Source: Vesta saturnalis
Taxonomy: Eukaryota > Arthropoda > Insecta > Coleoptera > Lampyridae
Direction: 5' to 3'
Length of the DNA: 64,000 nt
Assembly (NCBI GenBank): GCA_036346205.1
Contig: JARFJB010000821.1
Span: 2,224,222-2,288,221, forward strand
In this document: positions 22,396-34,844 of the stretch, piece by piece
How the letters are laid out: each line of letters opens with the position of its first letter
Position numbering within the stretch: the stretch's first letter is position 1
Program-made: the position numbers and the translations under genes
The notes under the pieces: generated by a model
Told to the model about the DNA's origin: nothing
The model's input: only the letters and a program-made list of their open reading frames with translations
Databases searched by the model: none

Positions 22396-23040
22396 GTGGT
22401 TCTTATCATTGGCATTAGCGGTGCTTGTATGAAACAAGAATTGCGAAACATAAAACCTGAACACATGCAGGATACTAGAAAATCTTTAATCATTAACATC
22501 CCCATCCAAAAACAAAGACACAACGTTCTTTTGTTATATCTGAAACTTTTTACCCTACGTGTAAAAAATACATGAACCTACGTCCTCGAGGAGGGGAGCC
22601 TAAATTCTTGCCATTTTTTTCTAAATTGTATAAATGGAAAGTGCACCAAACAGTGTGTTGGAATAAATAAGTTTTATTAGTGTACCAACAAAAATTGCAG
22701 CTATCTTGGTTTATAAGATCCAAAACAATACACTAGCCATTGCTTTAGTCGTTCGTCAGCCACCATCCTCGTTGATGCTAGTGGTTATATACCATCATTA
22801 ACAAGGCATGGTGAATGGCGGTCGTCATCTGTGGCTGAAGGATATGTTGACAATTCCATACAAAGCATAGCCAATAGTTCAACAAAAATTTCTTGCGCAA
22901 TAAACACATCACACGACAAAATCACCACATCACATAATAATGTAAATTCATCCTTTGCTACTACATCTACTGGTACTGAGCATTCTTATGTCTTTAACAT
23001 TTGTTCCCTAACTGTAAATAATTACTATAACGAAATGTAA
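22396..23040 (+). pseudogene. Crypton-type tyrosine recombinase, third copy (C-terminal half)
   Basis: Begins directly after a TTTCAG acceptor-like site. Readable blocks are VVLIIGISGACMKQEL, PEHMQDTRKSLIINIP, YPTCKKYMNLRPRGGE (frame-shifted), TSHCFSRSSATILVD, LTRHGEWRSSSVAEGYVDNS, then an unusual Ser/Thr/Asn-rich tail of about 60 codons to TAA at 23040. Compared with 10534-11516 the order is the same, but the catalytic arginine of the RxEL block is Met/Lys (CMKQEL) and the HxxR arginine is serine (HCFS), while His/Trp (RHGEW) and Tyr (EGY) remain. It is therefore inactive on residue grounds as well as by frameshifts. It is a different family from copies A and B. Confidence 0.85.
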
Positions 23041-24654
23041 ATATTTCATAAAATTTTTTGATTAATAGAATGTTACAAATTAATAAATTATGTCTTTTGA
23101 TTTAATGGGAATTCTAGTATGGAGGGTATGGAGCCGTTTGCATCATGTTTTAACGCCACTGGTTTTACGTGGCCAGTCGGCCGACATTTTGACCCATATG
23201 ACATGTTGTAACAACCCATTTTGAGTTGTATTAAAATATACCGTAATTTGTCTTCGTTCATTTAGTAGTAAATATAAGAAAAATGTTATTAATTAATGAT
23301 TTGTAAATATGTGGTAGGCAACTTAATTTGCATTTTGGTGTAACTTAAGTGCATATCTTTTTAAGAGTATATATTTTTTAAGGGTTATACTTCCACTTTA
23401 AATTTTCTTCTGATCATTTTATTCGCGCAACGCGCCATCACCAAATATTCCAAAGCGTCCATTTTTTTCACTTCCTGATGAATGTTGTGAGATGCAGAAA
23501 GCTTTTTTTGAGTTTCCCCCTAAATTTAGTGAAACTGCCATTGATTTGATGGCACTTTTACTTTCTTTTCTTTTATTTTTACTTTGAATTACACTTTAAT
23601 TACATTTTAAGTACGCATTTAATTTTACTGTTGAGTACGCTTTCATTTTATGATTGCAATTTTTATTTGAAAATTTCAAGAAAAGGCAATAAACGGATTA
23701 TTCAATTGCATGAAGATAAATTTATAAGAAGGAAAATTCCAGTTTGGGTGTGGTTGACAACATAAAAGAATTGTTATTGCAATATATTGCGCAACGTTGA
23801 CACAAGGATTACGTCACCGTGATTTGCATTTCTGCATTATTTTTTTATAATACCAGGGGTTCTCAAGAAGATGTATTATATTTTGTAACAGGTATTTAAT
23901 GTTTAATGATTTTTTAGTAATTTAAGGATATTTTTAAGATATATTTTGTTTAACCCCATCATCTTAACTGTTAATAAACATAGTCTGTTATTTTTTTATT
24001 TTTTACATTTTGATAAAATTTGTATTGTAAAACTCGGTTTAGTTATTCCGAGCATTACTAAAAATAACTTGGCGTCCGAGATCAGTGTTACATTGCAATT
24101 TTTTTATATTGATGTTCAGTGGAAGTAATCTAGCAGAAATTGTGGTAATTAAGCAAATCAAAAGAATGAACCACCCTACTTTAAACTACCGACTGGGACA
24201 AAGGCATTATTTGTGGTGAATGGTTAGTATCTCGAGTTATTATAACGATTTGTTTTTGGAGAACTTTTTACTCTTATTTCTTTATTCATTTATTTACAAC
24301 CAATTTATTATATTATTACGATTACCAGTTCGACCACGTAATTATAATGTGTAGTACAATGGCGGTTCCCTCGTGTTCTTCCCGGTTCTCCTTGTCTATT
24401 TTGTATCGTTTGTAGGGCGGTCGTAGAAAAAGTATAGTACAAAACTCGAGTTGTAAAGCAACTACGCAGTCGTAGAAATATGCACTCGCCGCTACGCGGC
24501 TCGTGCGTAACTTCTTCTACTCTTTTCTACTCTGATTCTTTTCTACATGTACGTTATAATTTAAATTTAATAAATCTATAAAAGTGTGTTCATATTTCAC
24601 TTCTGTTTCTCAATAATTTACCCCCGTTCTCTTATTTAAAGCGGGAAAAGTTTT
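23041..24654. other. Gene-free AT-rich stretch
   Basis: No coding evidence. Near 24625-24658, the phrase CGTTCTCTTATTTAAAG with GGAAAAGTTTT-GAGCCG recurs in similar form at 59913-59957, next to the hAT end there, so a shared repeat edge is likely. Confidence 0.45.
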
Positions 24655-25400
24655 CGAGCCGATAGATAAAGATAGTGACGTCGAAAATGTGCGGGAAATT
24701 TGAAATTCTGAACAGACGAATTTTGTTGTGTAGAACTTGACCCTTATGTACATCTTAATTAAGGTTCAATATTTTAACGCTTAATTAACGACACAATTTA
24801 ATTTAAACAAGCGAAATATGTACCCAAATAATGCAAGATCAACGATTTAAAATGGTTTTAAACATAGAGGTGTTAAGTATGGCACATTGCATTAAGCTGA
24901 GCGGTACGTTTATTGTTTACTAAACCATAACCTCTACTTCATTTCATATTACTAACTAGCAAGTTTGATACAAGTCTGACACTAACTACACTTACTAAAG
25001 TAATGGCATGAAGCAAACAAAAAGAGGTACACGGTAAATCAAGCACAAAACAGAAGTTCAGGTTATGTTTAATGACACCTGGTTAAAAGTACGGAATAAA
25101 CGTACCGCTCAGTTCAGTGCAATGTCTGTGTGAAATAGCTCAATGTATAAAATCAATTTAAATCGTTTATATTGCATTATCTAGGTGCATATTTCGTTTG
25201 TTTAAATATTAAATGTTAAGTGTTGACGAATTAAGAGGTGAGAAGTCATTTCTTTTTTATAGTCAATTAAATCGTGGTTTTAAGTAAGCGTTAACATATT
25301 ATAAGTAACGTATACACAAGGGTCAACTTCTAGACAAAAAAAGCACCTGTTCAGATTTTCAAAATTTCCCGGCCATTTTTGACGTCGCACTATCCGAGTC
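24655..25400. mobile_element. About 750-bp foldback element with 260-300-bp arms
   Basis: The left arm (24655-24915) and right arm (25095-25400) are inverted copies with moderate divergence. Paired landmarks are GATAGTGACGTCGAAAAT / ATTTTTGACGTCGCACTATC at the outside, TGAACAG and AACTTGACCCTT / AAGGGTCAACTT in the middle, and GAGCGGTACGTTTATT / AATAAACGTACCGCTC at the inner edge. The loop of about 180 bp has no ORF. Arms differ by many substitutions, so the element is old. The superfamily is not identifiable without its target duplication. Confidence 0.8.
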
Positions 25401-25452
25401 TACTGGCGCAATTTCCTTTGGGGTCAATTCCATTACAATTGTTTTGTACTCC

Positions 25453-28146
25453 GTTAACCGAACAGAAATAGTTAAGCTCCTCCCCAAAAATTCCCGCAAT
25501 ATTTAAATGCAACTTTGTTATTGGTGGCATTTTTTAAACCCGGAACACAAGCAATCACTGGCTTTCAACTGTTGTAGTTGGCGTACGTAACAGGACCGAA
25601 GTCTCTAATTCTGTTTTATTCAATATCATACAGTTTAACTGTTTTATGTTCTCTGTTTTTTAGAATAAAGTAAAGTATGTTTTGCAACCGTATCTTATTC
25701 TAAACATAGTATTTAACCTTATCGTCCTAATAAAAAGACGCCCTATTTTGAGCTAATCCAGAACTTCAAATATTTTTTAACTATGTTTGTGTTACTTTAT
25801 ATTATATAATTAAAAACAAGTTAAAAAAAATTAGTATGTGACGAATCTTTGTTTTGTAGCGTCCCCCCAGATATCCTATCTTGAAAAGTGTAATTTGAAC
25901 AACCGCTAAGTGATTTATCTTGACTTTACTGACAATAATGTTACTATTACTCAAATTAATTGCTTGCCTTACTTTGGCTTTCCTGGCAATAATTAAAACA
26001 TTAGAATTTATTTACAAGTCTCATATTTAATTGCTCGCAAACCTCGAATCTGATCAAACGAATTGGCCGTCTAGTGGTAGGGACGCTGTGCTATTTGAAT
26101 TAGATAGGCAGGATGAGGTAAGTATTGCATCAAGTGGGGCAGGTAAAAAAATGAAACTACTCAAATTAATTTTGCGCAATGGTGGTTCAGCCCGATAATG
26201 TACTATTGTGGGAAAGAACCACCAACAAAATTCACTTTATTCATAAATAAGTAATTGCACAAGCACACAAAAAAATGAAAGGGTTGAATATATAACAAAA
26301 CACCATTAAATCAGGTTAAAGTTTGTACAAAATTATAACATTAAGAGAAAAATGAATAAAAAGCAGTTTAGTTACACATAAACACGATAAAAAAAAGCAT
26401 GTAGTCACCTAGTCGCACCCACAATTGTGTCATAAATAATCAGGATAAAAATCGTAATACCAAACATGTGACCCTTTAAAACCAATCATGCCGGTCTTTA
26501 AGTAAATAAGTACATAAACCAATAAAGCAAATTACGGTACATATAAAATACAACAGTAAAATTGCACAGGTGATATTAAGATAGAGGCAAGGACAAAAGA
26601 AAACAGACAAGGAATTTACACGTACACAATTGTTTAGTGACTACTAAAGCACAAAATACATACGAAAATTTATAATAAATTACATATAAAGAGAAATTAG
26701 TTCGCAGGCAAACAATTCTACTTAACGAACTGATACAGGAAAAAAGGAAAAGTCAACGTATTTCATTCATGAAAAAAAACTGATACAAAGAAACCCATTA
26801 AACAAAGCCTTAAAAGGGTAAGATATCATAACATCGTGACCGATATATAAGTTTGAGTGTGTTATAAAAATACAGCGCCCCTTTCTCAGGTTACACATTC
26901 ATCTATACAATAAAAATAATATTCGAGAGTGAGGGAGCCCTGTACTGTCTTTTATTTTAGCATATTTCAGCTTAACGAGCCCGCGTGCGAATAAGATACC
27001 TTTGCAAGGCAACGCTCGATTTTTAATACGTTATATAGGCTTGTAGAATTATTTGCTGCCAGCCTTAATTTATATAAAGATACCTACTTACACATGAATT
27101 ACACTTTAATTGATCACAGGCACAAATCGTTATGATACGCGGTTTAACTTCAAAAGGGTGACTGTTATTTATAGATTAATATTTGAAAAACACCCGAAAT
27201 AAAAGACAAATTAGCGTTGACTAATTCGAAAGAAAATGTACACGCAAGAATTATTTTAAACACAAACTGTTTACAATGAAGGTATTTAATTAACCCTATC
27301 GATCTGGCTCCATCGACAGTGTACCTCTAACTAACTTTTTCCCCGGATTTCAAACTAAATATATTTATTCCCGCAATCAACCCCCATTTTTCAAAAGTAA
27401 TAAAAAAACAAAAATTATTATGTTGGAACAGTTTCATATGAATTATTGAACGACATCTTAATTTTAAAAATATGCATTCGTCCGTAACAAGCGCTACATT
27501 TAGATCTCAAGTTTCAACGTACCAAACAAAGACGTCTTTGATTGCAGTGTGTACCGACGTAATTAATTACTAACTAGTGACATTTTTACATCAAGAATGT
27601 GCGCATAAGAATTTCCAATCATTCGTTACGCCCCTTCAGTAAAGCAGCTTATAAGCGTACCCCCAAACACATGTTTTTCAACCCTTAGCCAAATATTAGT
27701 TACAAAAATAAAATATCCATGCTCAAATAACGACTTAATATTTAACAAAATATGTTAAACCCCATTAATTAACTTTCCTATCGCAGTAACAATTTCGATT
27801 TAAAAAATGTTTGTGGCAATAATAACATTTTCGCTGTCCGCTACCTACAGTTTATACCCAAGCCCACCTGTAATTTCCAAACCTTGCTTTATTGTTATGA
27901 TTTGCTATGTCTTGTAAGTACCTTCTTTAATATGTTGTTACGTCGTATTTTTACAAGTAATAAATAATTTAAAACTTCTGCTCTGTGTTAAAGTGCCAAT
28001 ACTAAAAACATGATGCTTTGTAATCTAGTCTCAATTTGTGGTTTTTAAATTTTCCGGTTTTTATAATTTTGTTGGTTTAAAACTGGTCCCTGCTTACATT
28101 AGCCAAAATTTAGTGGGAGGAGCTTAACTATTTCTGTTGGGTAAAC
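25453..28146. mobile_element. Possible 2.7-kb element bounded by 40-bp inverted repeats
   Basis: Left 25453-25492 and right 28107-28146 share an inverted block with 24 exact bases in the centre (AACAGAAATAGTTAAGCTCC and TCCC) and more partial matches around it. Between them there is no ORF of note; the interior includes the repeat at 25870-26110. Either these are the ends of one long non-autonomous DNA element, or two copies of a short repeat in opposite orientation that happen to lie near each other. Confidence 0.45.
25870..26110 (+). repeat. Interspersed repeat, plus-strand copy
   Basis: About 240 bp aligned, in opposite orientation, with 45430-45700. Shared landmarks are AAAAGTGTAATTTGAA, TTTCTGGCAATAATTAAAAC / TTTCCTGGCAATAATTAAAAC and GAATTGGCCGTCTAGTGGTA. 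The last phrase resembles a tRNA A-box (GGCCGTCTAGTGGTA), so a SINE with a decayed tRNA head is possible, although no B-box was found close by. Confidence 0.6.
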
Positions 28147-28600
28147 AGATTTTAGTCCATTTTACTTTACATTTTTGTATTACATGCGATACTAATATTT
28201 TGTAATTATTAAAGCAAAAGGCGTAAACTCCTATTATAGCTATTATTAATTCGAAAAGTGGTGGTTATGGCTTTATGTTCGGCATAGTGATTAATGCATT
28301 CCATATTTTCTATGATGTTATAGATTTTTTACGATAAGTTTAAAATGACGGCATACTTGGTGAAAAAGTGCAACAAATATAACGGTTCTAATTTTCTAAA
28401 CAAATCTGTATATAGAACCCAGTGCAAACAGGAAAATGTGTTTCGTAAGTGTTGGCAACAGTTTGCAAGGTTGAGCGATTTATCATAAACGATTTATGAT
28501 CGATTGATGTGTGTCATTTGTGTTTAAATAACAATTAATTTTGTATATCATATCAAATTCAACATGCTCTTGGCAGAACTAACTTAATAACAACAACACA
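26111..28600. other. Gene-free AT-rich stretch
   Basis: No ORF above 60 codons and no recognised domain or array. It holds many short A-rich runs and the right-hand copy of the 40-bp inverted repeat near 28107-28146. Confidence 0.5.
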
Positions 28601-28625
28601 TATTTTAAACAATAAACAATTAAAG

Positions 28626-30168
28626 ATGCCCAAACCTTTCTCTAGCCGTTATCAAGAAGTGGTAAGCTTTCTGATCCGTCACTTTGAACAAGAACGTGAA
28701 AATTAAGGTCCCCTTTTGCCAGTTGCTGCCGTTAGAGACGTAAGTAATAATTTTTTAGTTATCTTAAATCTGAAATATGAGCGGCTTGTTGAGGATGTTT
28801 TAGGTAATGTCACGCACTTTAAACACCCGTAAAATTATTTTTTTTTATAAAGGGTTGCAGCCGCCTTACATGTGTGTCTTTCAACAGTCCATAACATGGT
28901 AGCTAAATGCAACAAAGGTGACGTACTTAGAAGCCCACCAAAAAAACGACATCGGAGCAAACCAACCGTAGATGTGGATAATTTTCACCAAACTGCAATT
29001 CGAAATGTTATTTACGAGATGTACAAAAAGAGTTAGTACAGTATTAACTCCATACAGTTGTTTTGCATTATGGAGTGTAATTATATGCAGAGGAACATGT
29101 AACCTTAAAAACTTTACAAGGAAAACTACGCGAACATGACATTTTTAATGGCTAAATAACAGGTTCTAAAAAAATTGGTTTCAATGATGATCCACGACGC
29201 GGATTAATGGAGCTATCTAACATCGCTATAAAGCGTGTCCATTTTTTACATGAATAAAAATGAAGGTTTGAGTCAGCCCATTTTTCTTGATGAGACATGG
29301 ATCTTTAAAGATGGTACTGCTGGTCGTTCTTGGCTAGATTCTAATGTTCTAATGTAAAGAAGACAAAAGTTGGTAGGGCGAGGTAAATTTTAATTCCATA
29401 TAAGGTCCATGATAATCATTATCACACGTCGTATTATAGAAATATTATACTTCATACTGGTTGTGTTACAGGATTCATTCATGGTGCAAAATTAGTATTT
29501 TCTTCTAAGACTAGGAATACTGATTATCGTGGAGAAATGAATCAAGACAACTTTCTGCATTGCTTTGAATATCAGTTGTTAGTAAATTTAGAACAACCGT
29601 CCACAATTATTATGGATAATGACAGTTACCATAGCACTCTAATGAACAAAGTACCTACAACAGCATCTAAGAAGGCTGACATACAGCAACGCTTAAGTAA
29701 AAATAATATACAATATGATGAAGCCTTTTTAAAAACTCAGTTGTTGGGTTTAGTACAGATGTAAACCTTTTTAAATGTAATTCATATCTTGTATTATTAA
29801 TTCTCTCTTTTTAGAAATAAGCCTCGACAGATGTGGGCATCGTGTACTTCGTCTTCCCCCTTACCATTGCATTTTTAACCCTATTGAACAAACGTGGAGT
29901 ATAACTAAAAATGACTACAGAGACCATGTTGGTTCTGATGGTAGTTCTGCTGAAAAATCGTTAGCTATGTGGAAAGAAGCACTAGGAAAAATAACACCCG
30001 AAGTATGGGCTAAGACAGTTCGACATACTGTGGATAAAATACAACGCTATTGGGATAGAGAAGTTGTATTTGATCGACAGGATGTTCCTCCACTGATTAT
30101 TAATCTGGAAGTCGACGATGATACAGATGATGAGTACTTAAGTGATGAATTCTCTTTAAATTACATGT
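28626..30168 (+). pseudogene. Tc1/mariner-related transposase of DD82E type, family 2
   Basis: ATG 28626 reads MPKPFSSRYQEVVSFLIRH; a stop follows at codon 27. Further exon-like pieces are RVAAALHVCLSTVHNMVAKC (HTH, near 28853), EHVTLKTLQGKLREHDIF, DDPRRGLMELSNIA, and FLDETWIFKDG with the first catalytic Asp. A 55-bp GT-AG intron (about 29385-29439) joins GRG to ILHTGCVTGFIHGAK. Then come IIMDNDSYHSTL (second Asp), another intron (about 29761-29815) and RVLRLPPYHCIFNPIEQTW (Glu), with an open tail to 30168 ending DDDTDDEYLSDEF. The acidic C-terminus and block order match family 1 at 13055, but identity is low. Asp-to-Glu spacing is about 70 as it can be read, uncertain because the last splice is one base out of frame. 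Confidence 0.8.
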
Positions 30169-31788
30169 GAATATATGTTATATTTATCAATTTATTCTTA
30201 TTTCTTGTTAATAAACGTTTTTAAATTTATATTGATGAACCCATTCCACAAGGTATATTCTGGAACAACAAGACGTATGAGGACAAATTTTGTCTTTTGA
30301 ATCGGTTCGTGAACGAACTGTGTAACTACAAAATTCGCCATTTTCAGGAAATGAAAAAAACAGATTCATTTGTAAACTAATGAAAAATATTATTACTACA
30401 TGGCAAAAGTGAATCAGCCTGTTGTAAGACGTCATTTTTACTGGTAACACTATGATGTAATTGAAAATTAACACAAATTGTTTAAGTTCATAATAATTTC
30501 TATCATATAATTATAATGTTTATTTGCGTAACACTAACCTTGTATATGCTTCTATTATAAAAACAAAAAATTGCGGAAATTCCATAAATACACATACAAC
30601 AAAAGAAAATTCCTTATTCTGGATTTTACAAAAATGTTACAAAAATACCTTCTACGAACTTCGCTGCCTACTTGTTACATCAGATACCGGTTGCTGATTT
30701 TTTCGTACTTCTGAGGTTACAAAATTATTTTGGTACGACTGTAACCAAAAAACGAAGGCGATCTAAGAAACTCACTATTTAGTGTTATCAGTAAAACTCG
30801 GCGGTACTATCAAATTTTGTCTAAAATCTGTTTACAAATAAAGGGACTTTGTAGAGGGCGCAAAGGTGCATTTTGCATTTATCTTAGGAAAAAGGAAAAG
30901 GTCGCGTATTTAATTTCCTGCCCAAGGGGGAGGGCGGGCTGATTGAGCTTTCCAAGCTCCTTCAGCCACAATCATGGATTCCCAGCGTACATTACATATA
31001 TATGAGTGGTGGGATTAACGATGGGTGTGGTTAGGATAGGATCGGAAGGAACGAAGTTAGAGGTTCTGAGGTTTTATCTTAAAAATTATTAAATTTTCAG
31101 AAAAAAGTTCAGACACCTTTTTAAAGATAATTCAATTGTAGATAAATGATCTTAATTCAAACTATATAGAGTGATGAATAACGTCTTAAAGCCCTTTATA
31201 CAACACCTAAACCAATTTTTGTTAATATCTAGAAAATTCTTAACTCCACGTTAAAAAGGATGAAACCATTTTTTGAAAAGAATGCACTTTTAAATAAGTT
31301 TTATTTGTAAGAGTTTTTAGTAGGAACCTTTAAAACTTAACTGAATAAAAAAAATTGATGTACATTACTGCAAGATGTAATTCGGATATATTCGGACATT
31401 ATTTGTCCAATACGGTTGTAAACAGTACAATTTTTGCACAAACCTGTTGAAATACATAGTAATGTATCATTTTGAATTAATGGTAAAACGCTCTACAAGA
31501 ATGTACAAGAGTTTGTGTTATAGTGGATATGTTAATGGCCATGCCTGATTTCAGGCAAAACTAGTCTTGCTCAAGCTAAATTAATTTAGAATGGATTAAT
31601 AAAGCTACTCTAACCCTTCAGAATTAACCCCAACATTTTTTTGTAACAAAAATAGAGTAATTCCGTAGGTTGAGAAATTGCCGTGAGGATTAATCCTGAT
31701 AGGTTCAGTAGCTTTGTTATTGTTTCTAAATTAATTTGGCCTAAAAAAAACTAGTTTGATCTGAAATCGGATTTGGCCGGTAACACAT
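30169..31788. other. Gene-free stretch
   Basis: No supported ORF or repeat. The minus-strand ORF 30474-30208 has no family features. A moderately GC-richer patch near 30925-31080 has no recognisable function. Confidence 0.5.
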
Positions 31789-31789
31789 A

Positions 31790-32662
31790 CAGAGGGTGGT
31801 CCTTAAGTACGTACCGATATTGAAGGGGCAATTCTAAAAAAAGTTATGTATGAACATAGGTCCGCAAACGCTTCGTTTGCAAGGTGCAAGATACAGGGTG
31901 TTAATATTCGCAAAAAATCTATTGTCAGTACCAGAAACATCTCAACCGCATTTATTCAAACCTGGTACATGATAACAGTGTCTCATGCTCCATATTTTGC
32001 AGATATTAAAATTTTATGGAACTCACCATTGGTGAGGTCTGGCTAAGGTCATTTTATGTAATAGATAATACTCCACTGACTTTTTCAAATTTCAAATTGT
32101 GTCAACTCAAAATAAACAAAACACGTTTTTTTTTTATACAATGAGTCGTTTTTGAGCCTTTTTTGTCTTAAAATTATCTATAGAATTACTCCCTTCAATA
32201 TCCCAGGAGTAATCCTGAGCATTTGATTTGTGTTGTATAGTCATCCTAAATAAACGCACTTTTGTAAGAGTAAAATCTATTTTATTTTTTACTCAAAAAA
32301 CGACGAGCGACGAGACGTTGTTTGTGTATTTTAAGTTAGGACATTAAAAAAAGTCGACACGATTTGAAAAAGTCAGTGGCGTAACATCGATTCCATAAAA
32401 AGACCTTGGCCGACTTCTTTTATCTTCGTCAATGGCGAGTCCCAAAAAAATTTAATATCTGTAAAATATAGATCATGAGGACCTACTATCATATATCAAG
32501 TTTGAATAAATTGGTTTATGATGTGTCTGGCCCGTGGAAAACAAATGTTTTGTATCTTGCAAACGAAGCGTTTGCGGACCTATGTTCATATAAACTTGTG
32601 TTCTTAGTATTGTCCATAGAATGACACCCTTTAATATCGGAACGTACTAAGGACCACCCTGC
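31790..32662. mobile_element. Non-autonomous long-TIR element of mariner/ITm type
   Basis: The left end CAGAGGGTGGTCCTTAAG and right end CTAAGGACCACCCTG are inverted, flanked by TA on both sides. Pairing extends over at least 110 bp and includes TGAACATAGGTCCGCAAACG followed by CTTCGTTTGC in both arms. No transposase remnant is seen. The inner motif GTCCGCAA..CTTCGTTT recurs at the same depth in the element at 61733-62806, so the two are probably related families mobilised by similar transposases. Confidence 0.8.
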
Positions 32663-32754
32663 ATAAATGTTTATCATAAGTGCATTAAACACTATTTTAC
32701 CGAAGGGTTAGCAATTCGGTGTAGATTTCACAGGCATTTAGGAAGGCTTTATAA

Positions 32755-34400
32755 AACTGTGAACATTTTTCAGCCTTACGTGGTATACCTCTATCGCATG
32801 TTGCGCCGTAACTTATTGCGCAGGTGTGTTGCGCTTATGCTCTTCGCTCAGTACTGGAATCCATGTGTTTCATTTCCACACTAGCTTGGCTTATTAGATT
32901 TTCTGCTAGTGCTACGAATGTGGCTTCTTTCAGTTTTCGGCTAGTTGTATTCTCGCCCTTTGCCACTATCTGTATGTTATTCTATTGGATGTGGTGGTTT
33001 TTGCTTCAGACATGTTCGGCGATTCTTGATTTTTGTTTCGCCCTTGCGGACGTTGTTCTTATGTTCCTGCGTTCTCACTATGATTGGTGTACTGCTCTTT
33101 CCTATGTATGCTCTGCCGCATTCGCTTAGTAGGTTGCGTACACAATTCTTGGAATTCTGATCTTCATTGTGTGGTTTGGTTTTGGTTAGTATTCCCCTGA
33201 GCGTTCTTTGAGTGTTTTACCTATATTTTCTTTTTATACGTTCAGGTCCTCTTGTTTTGAGCACATTGTTTTCGCTCTATCGTACAAGCATTTTGACACG
33301 ACTAACTTTACGTTTTTGTGATGATTGAAGTTGTAATGTAGGTACGTCCTCGTGTAGGTGGGTTTCCTGTATACATTTGTCGTGAAAGTGTTGTAATTTC
33401 TGTGTACAAATACATCCAGAAATAGCAGTTTTTGTTCCGACTCCAATTCCATTGTGAATTTTATGGAAGGTGCGCGGTTATTTAGGAATTCATCTAGCTT
33501 ATGCTTGCCGTATTGCCGAACTACGAAAGTATCGTATCTAAGCCACATCCTTGGTTTTTTCATGAATTCGGATATCGTTTGGTCTTCAAAGTCTTCGATA
33601 CATATTGCACACTATGGGTGATAGTGGGAACCCATCGCAATATCAAACTCTTGCTGGAATAATTTGTCTTCTACATGCAAATATGTAGTTCTAATGCACA
33701 TTTGTGAATAGGTTCACGATGTCAAAGCTTACCAGTATTTCTTCTGGTTTGGTTGGAGGTTTTTGATGGTTTCCACGAAGTGCTGCGTATTCTTGAACAT
33801 AGACTCGGTTTTTCCTGATAAGGGTATGATGATGCCTAGACGATAGTGTGCTAATGGGTGACAAGATGAATTTCTCGAGATTACAATTGGTCTCAGAGGA
33901 ATTCCTTGCTTATGAATCTTCGGTAGGCCTATCGATACGGAGGGTTGCTGTAGTGTGGGATAAGTCTAGTTGTCTGGTAATCGAACAACTCCCCCTTATG
34001 TTTTGCCAGCGTCAGGTAGAGCCGTCTTTCGATTAATGGTGTGGGGTCTTTTGGTATTTGTTTGTATTCGCCCCGGTTCTTAGATCTTACTGTTGCAAGT
34101 GTCCATATCCATTACCACAGTCGCGTTTCCTTTGCCTGCCGGGAGAACTTTGATCGGTGGGTCATTCTTAAGGGAAATGACCACTCTCCTTTCTAAGTTA
34201 GATAGGTTAGGTTTAGTTCGCCTAGATGAATGTAAGACTGATCTAACCTTACTTCTGTATTCTTCGGCTTCTCTAGAATCCAATTTCATAGCTGTTTATT
34301 CAACTGCGGTTATTAAATCTACTTTCGAAATATACCTCGGTGTTATCACATAGTTCAAGTCTTTGTCCAGAACTTTCATTTAGTTCTCGTTCAACTGTCG
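32755..34400 (-). pseudogene. Penelope-like retroelement, copy 1 (RT plus GIY-YIG)
   Basis: Minus strand. The 5' side (34289-34080) reads LERRVVISLKNDPPIKVLPAGKGNATVVMD, the start of the Penelope reverse transcriptase. At 33563-33234 follows RMWLRYDTFVV; other copies have RYVDDTFVV here, so two codons including a catalytic Asp have been lost. Then come NNRAPSIKFTMELE and LDVFVHRN, and near 33170-33045 ECGRAYIGKSSTPI..RTQEH, the GIY-YIG endonuclease that Penelope elements carry at their C-terminus. The region between 33.56 and 34.08 kb holds further damaged RT sequence. It is about 75-90 percent similar by eye to copy 2 at 46690-47765. Inverted pLTR-like ends follow upstream at 34845-35205. 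Confidence 0.85.
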
Positions 34401-34844
34401 TTTAGAGATGTTTATGACAGTGCTTTTGCTATTAATGTGGGTGGTTTTTTCCTGCCCTTCAATAGCTTCTCTACTTTCTTCAGCTGAATTTTCTTGTTCA
34501 TTGCCTTGGTCTTTGAATATTTACTTCTGGTAGCCGTATTTATCCTATCGAAGTCTTGTTCGTTCACTCGATTTCGAATCTCGTTGGATTAGTGTTCGAG
34601 CTAGTATTTTCTGAAACGGTGATGTCTGATTCGTTCATTAACTAACGCTTTGCTAGCTCTCTCTACGATTAGTGATATTTTTCGGCTGTGTATCGGAGTT
34701 TTGATGTTTAGCCCGGTGAGTTATCACGGGCTTTGCAGAGGAATGTTAGGTGGTTATCCTCTAGTGCTAGCGTGTTCATCGATGTTTCAAGCTTTCTGAA
34801 AAGTTGTTTGACTTCGGGGCCGTACCGAGTTACTAATTCTGTAT

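Noticed and set aside
32824..33160. Cys/Phe-rich plus-strand ORFs (also 46856-47059) as membrane proteins
   Set aside because: They are antisense shadows of the Penelope GIY-YIG region on the minus strand; both copies show the same shadow.
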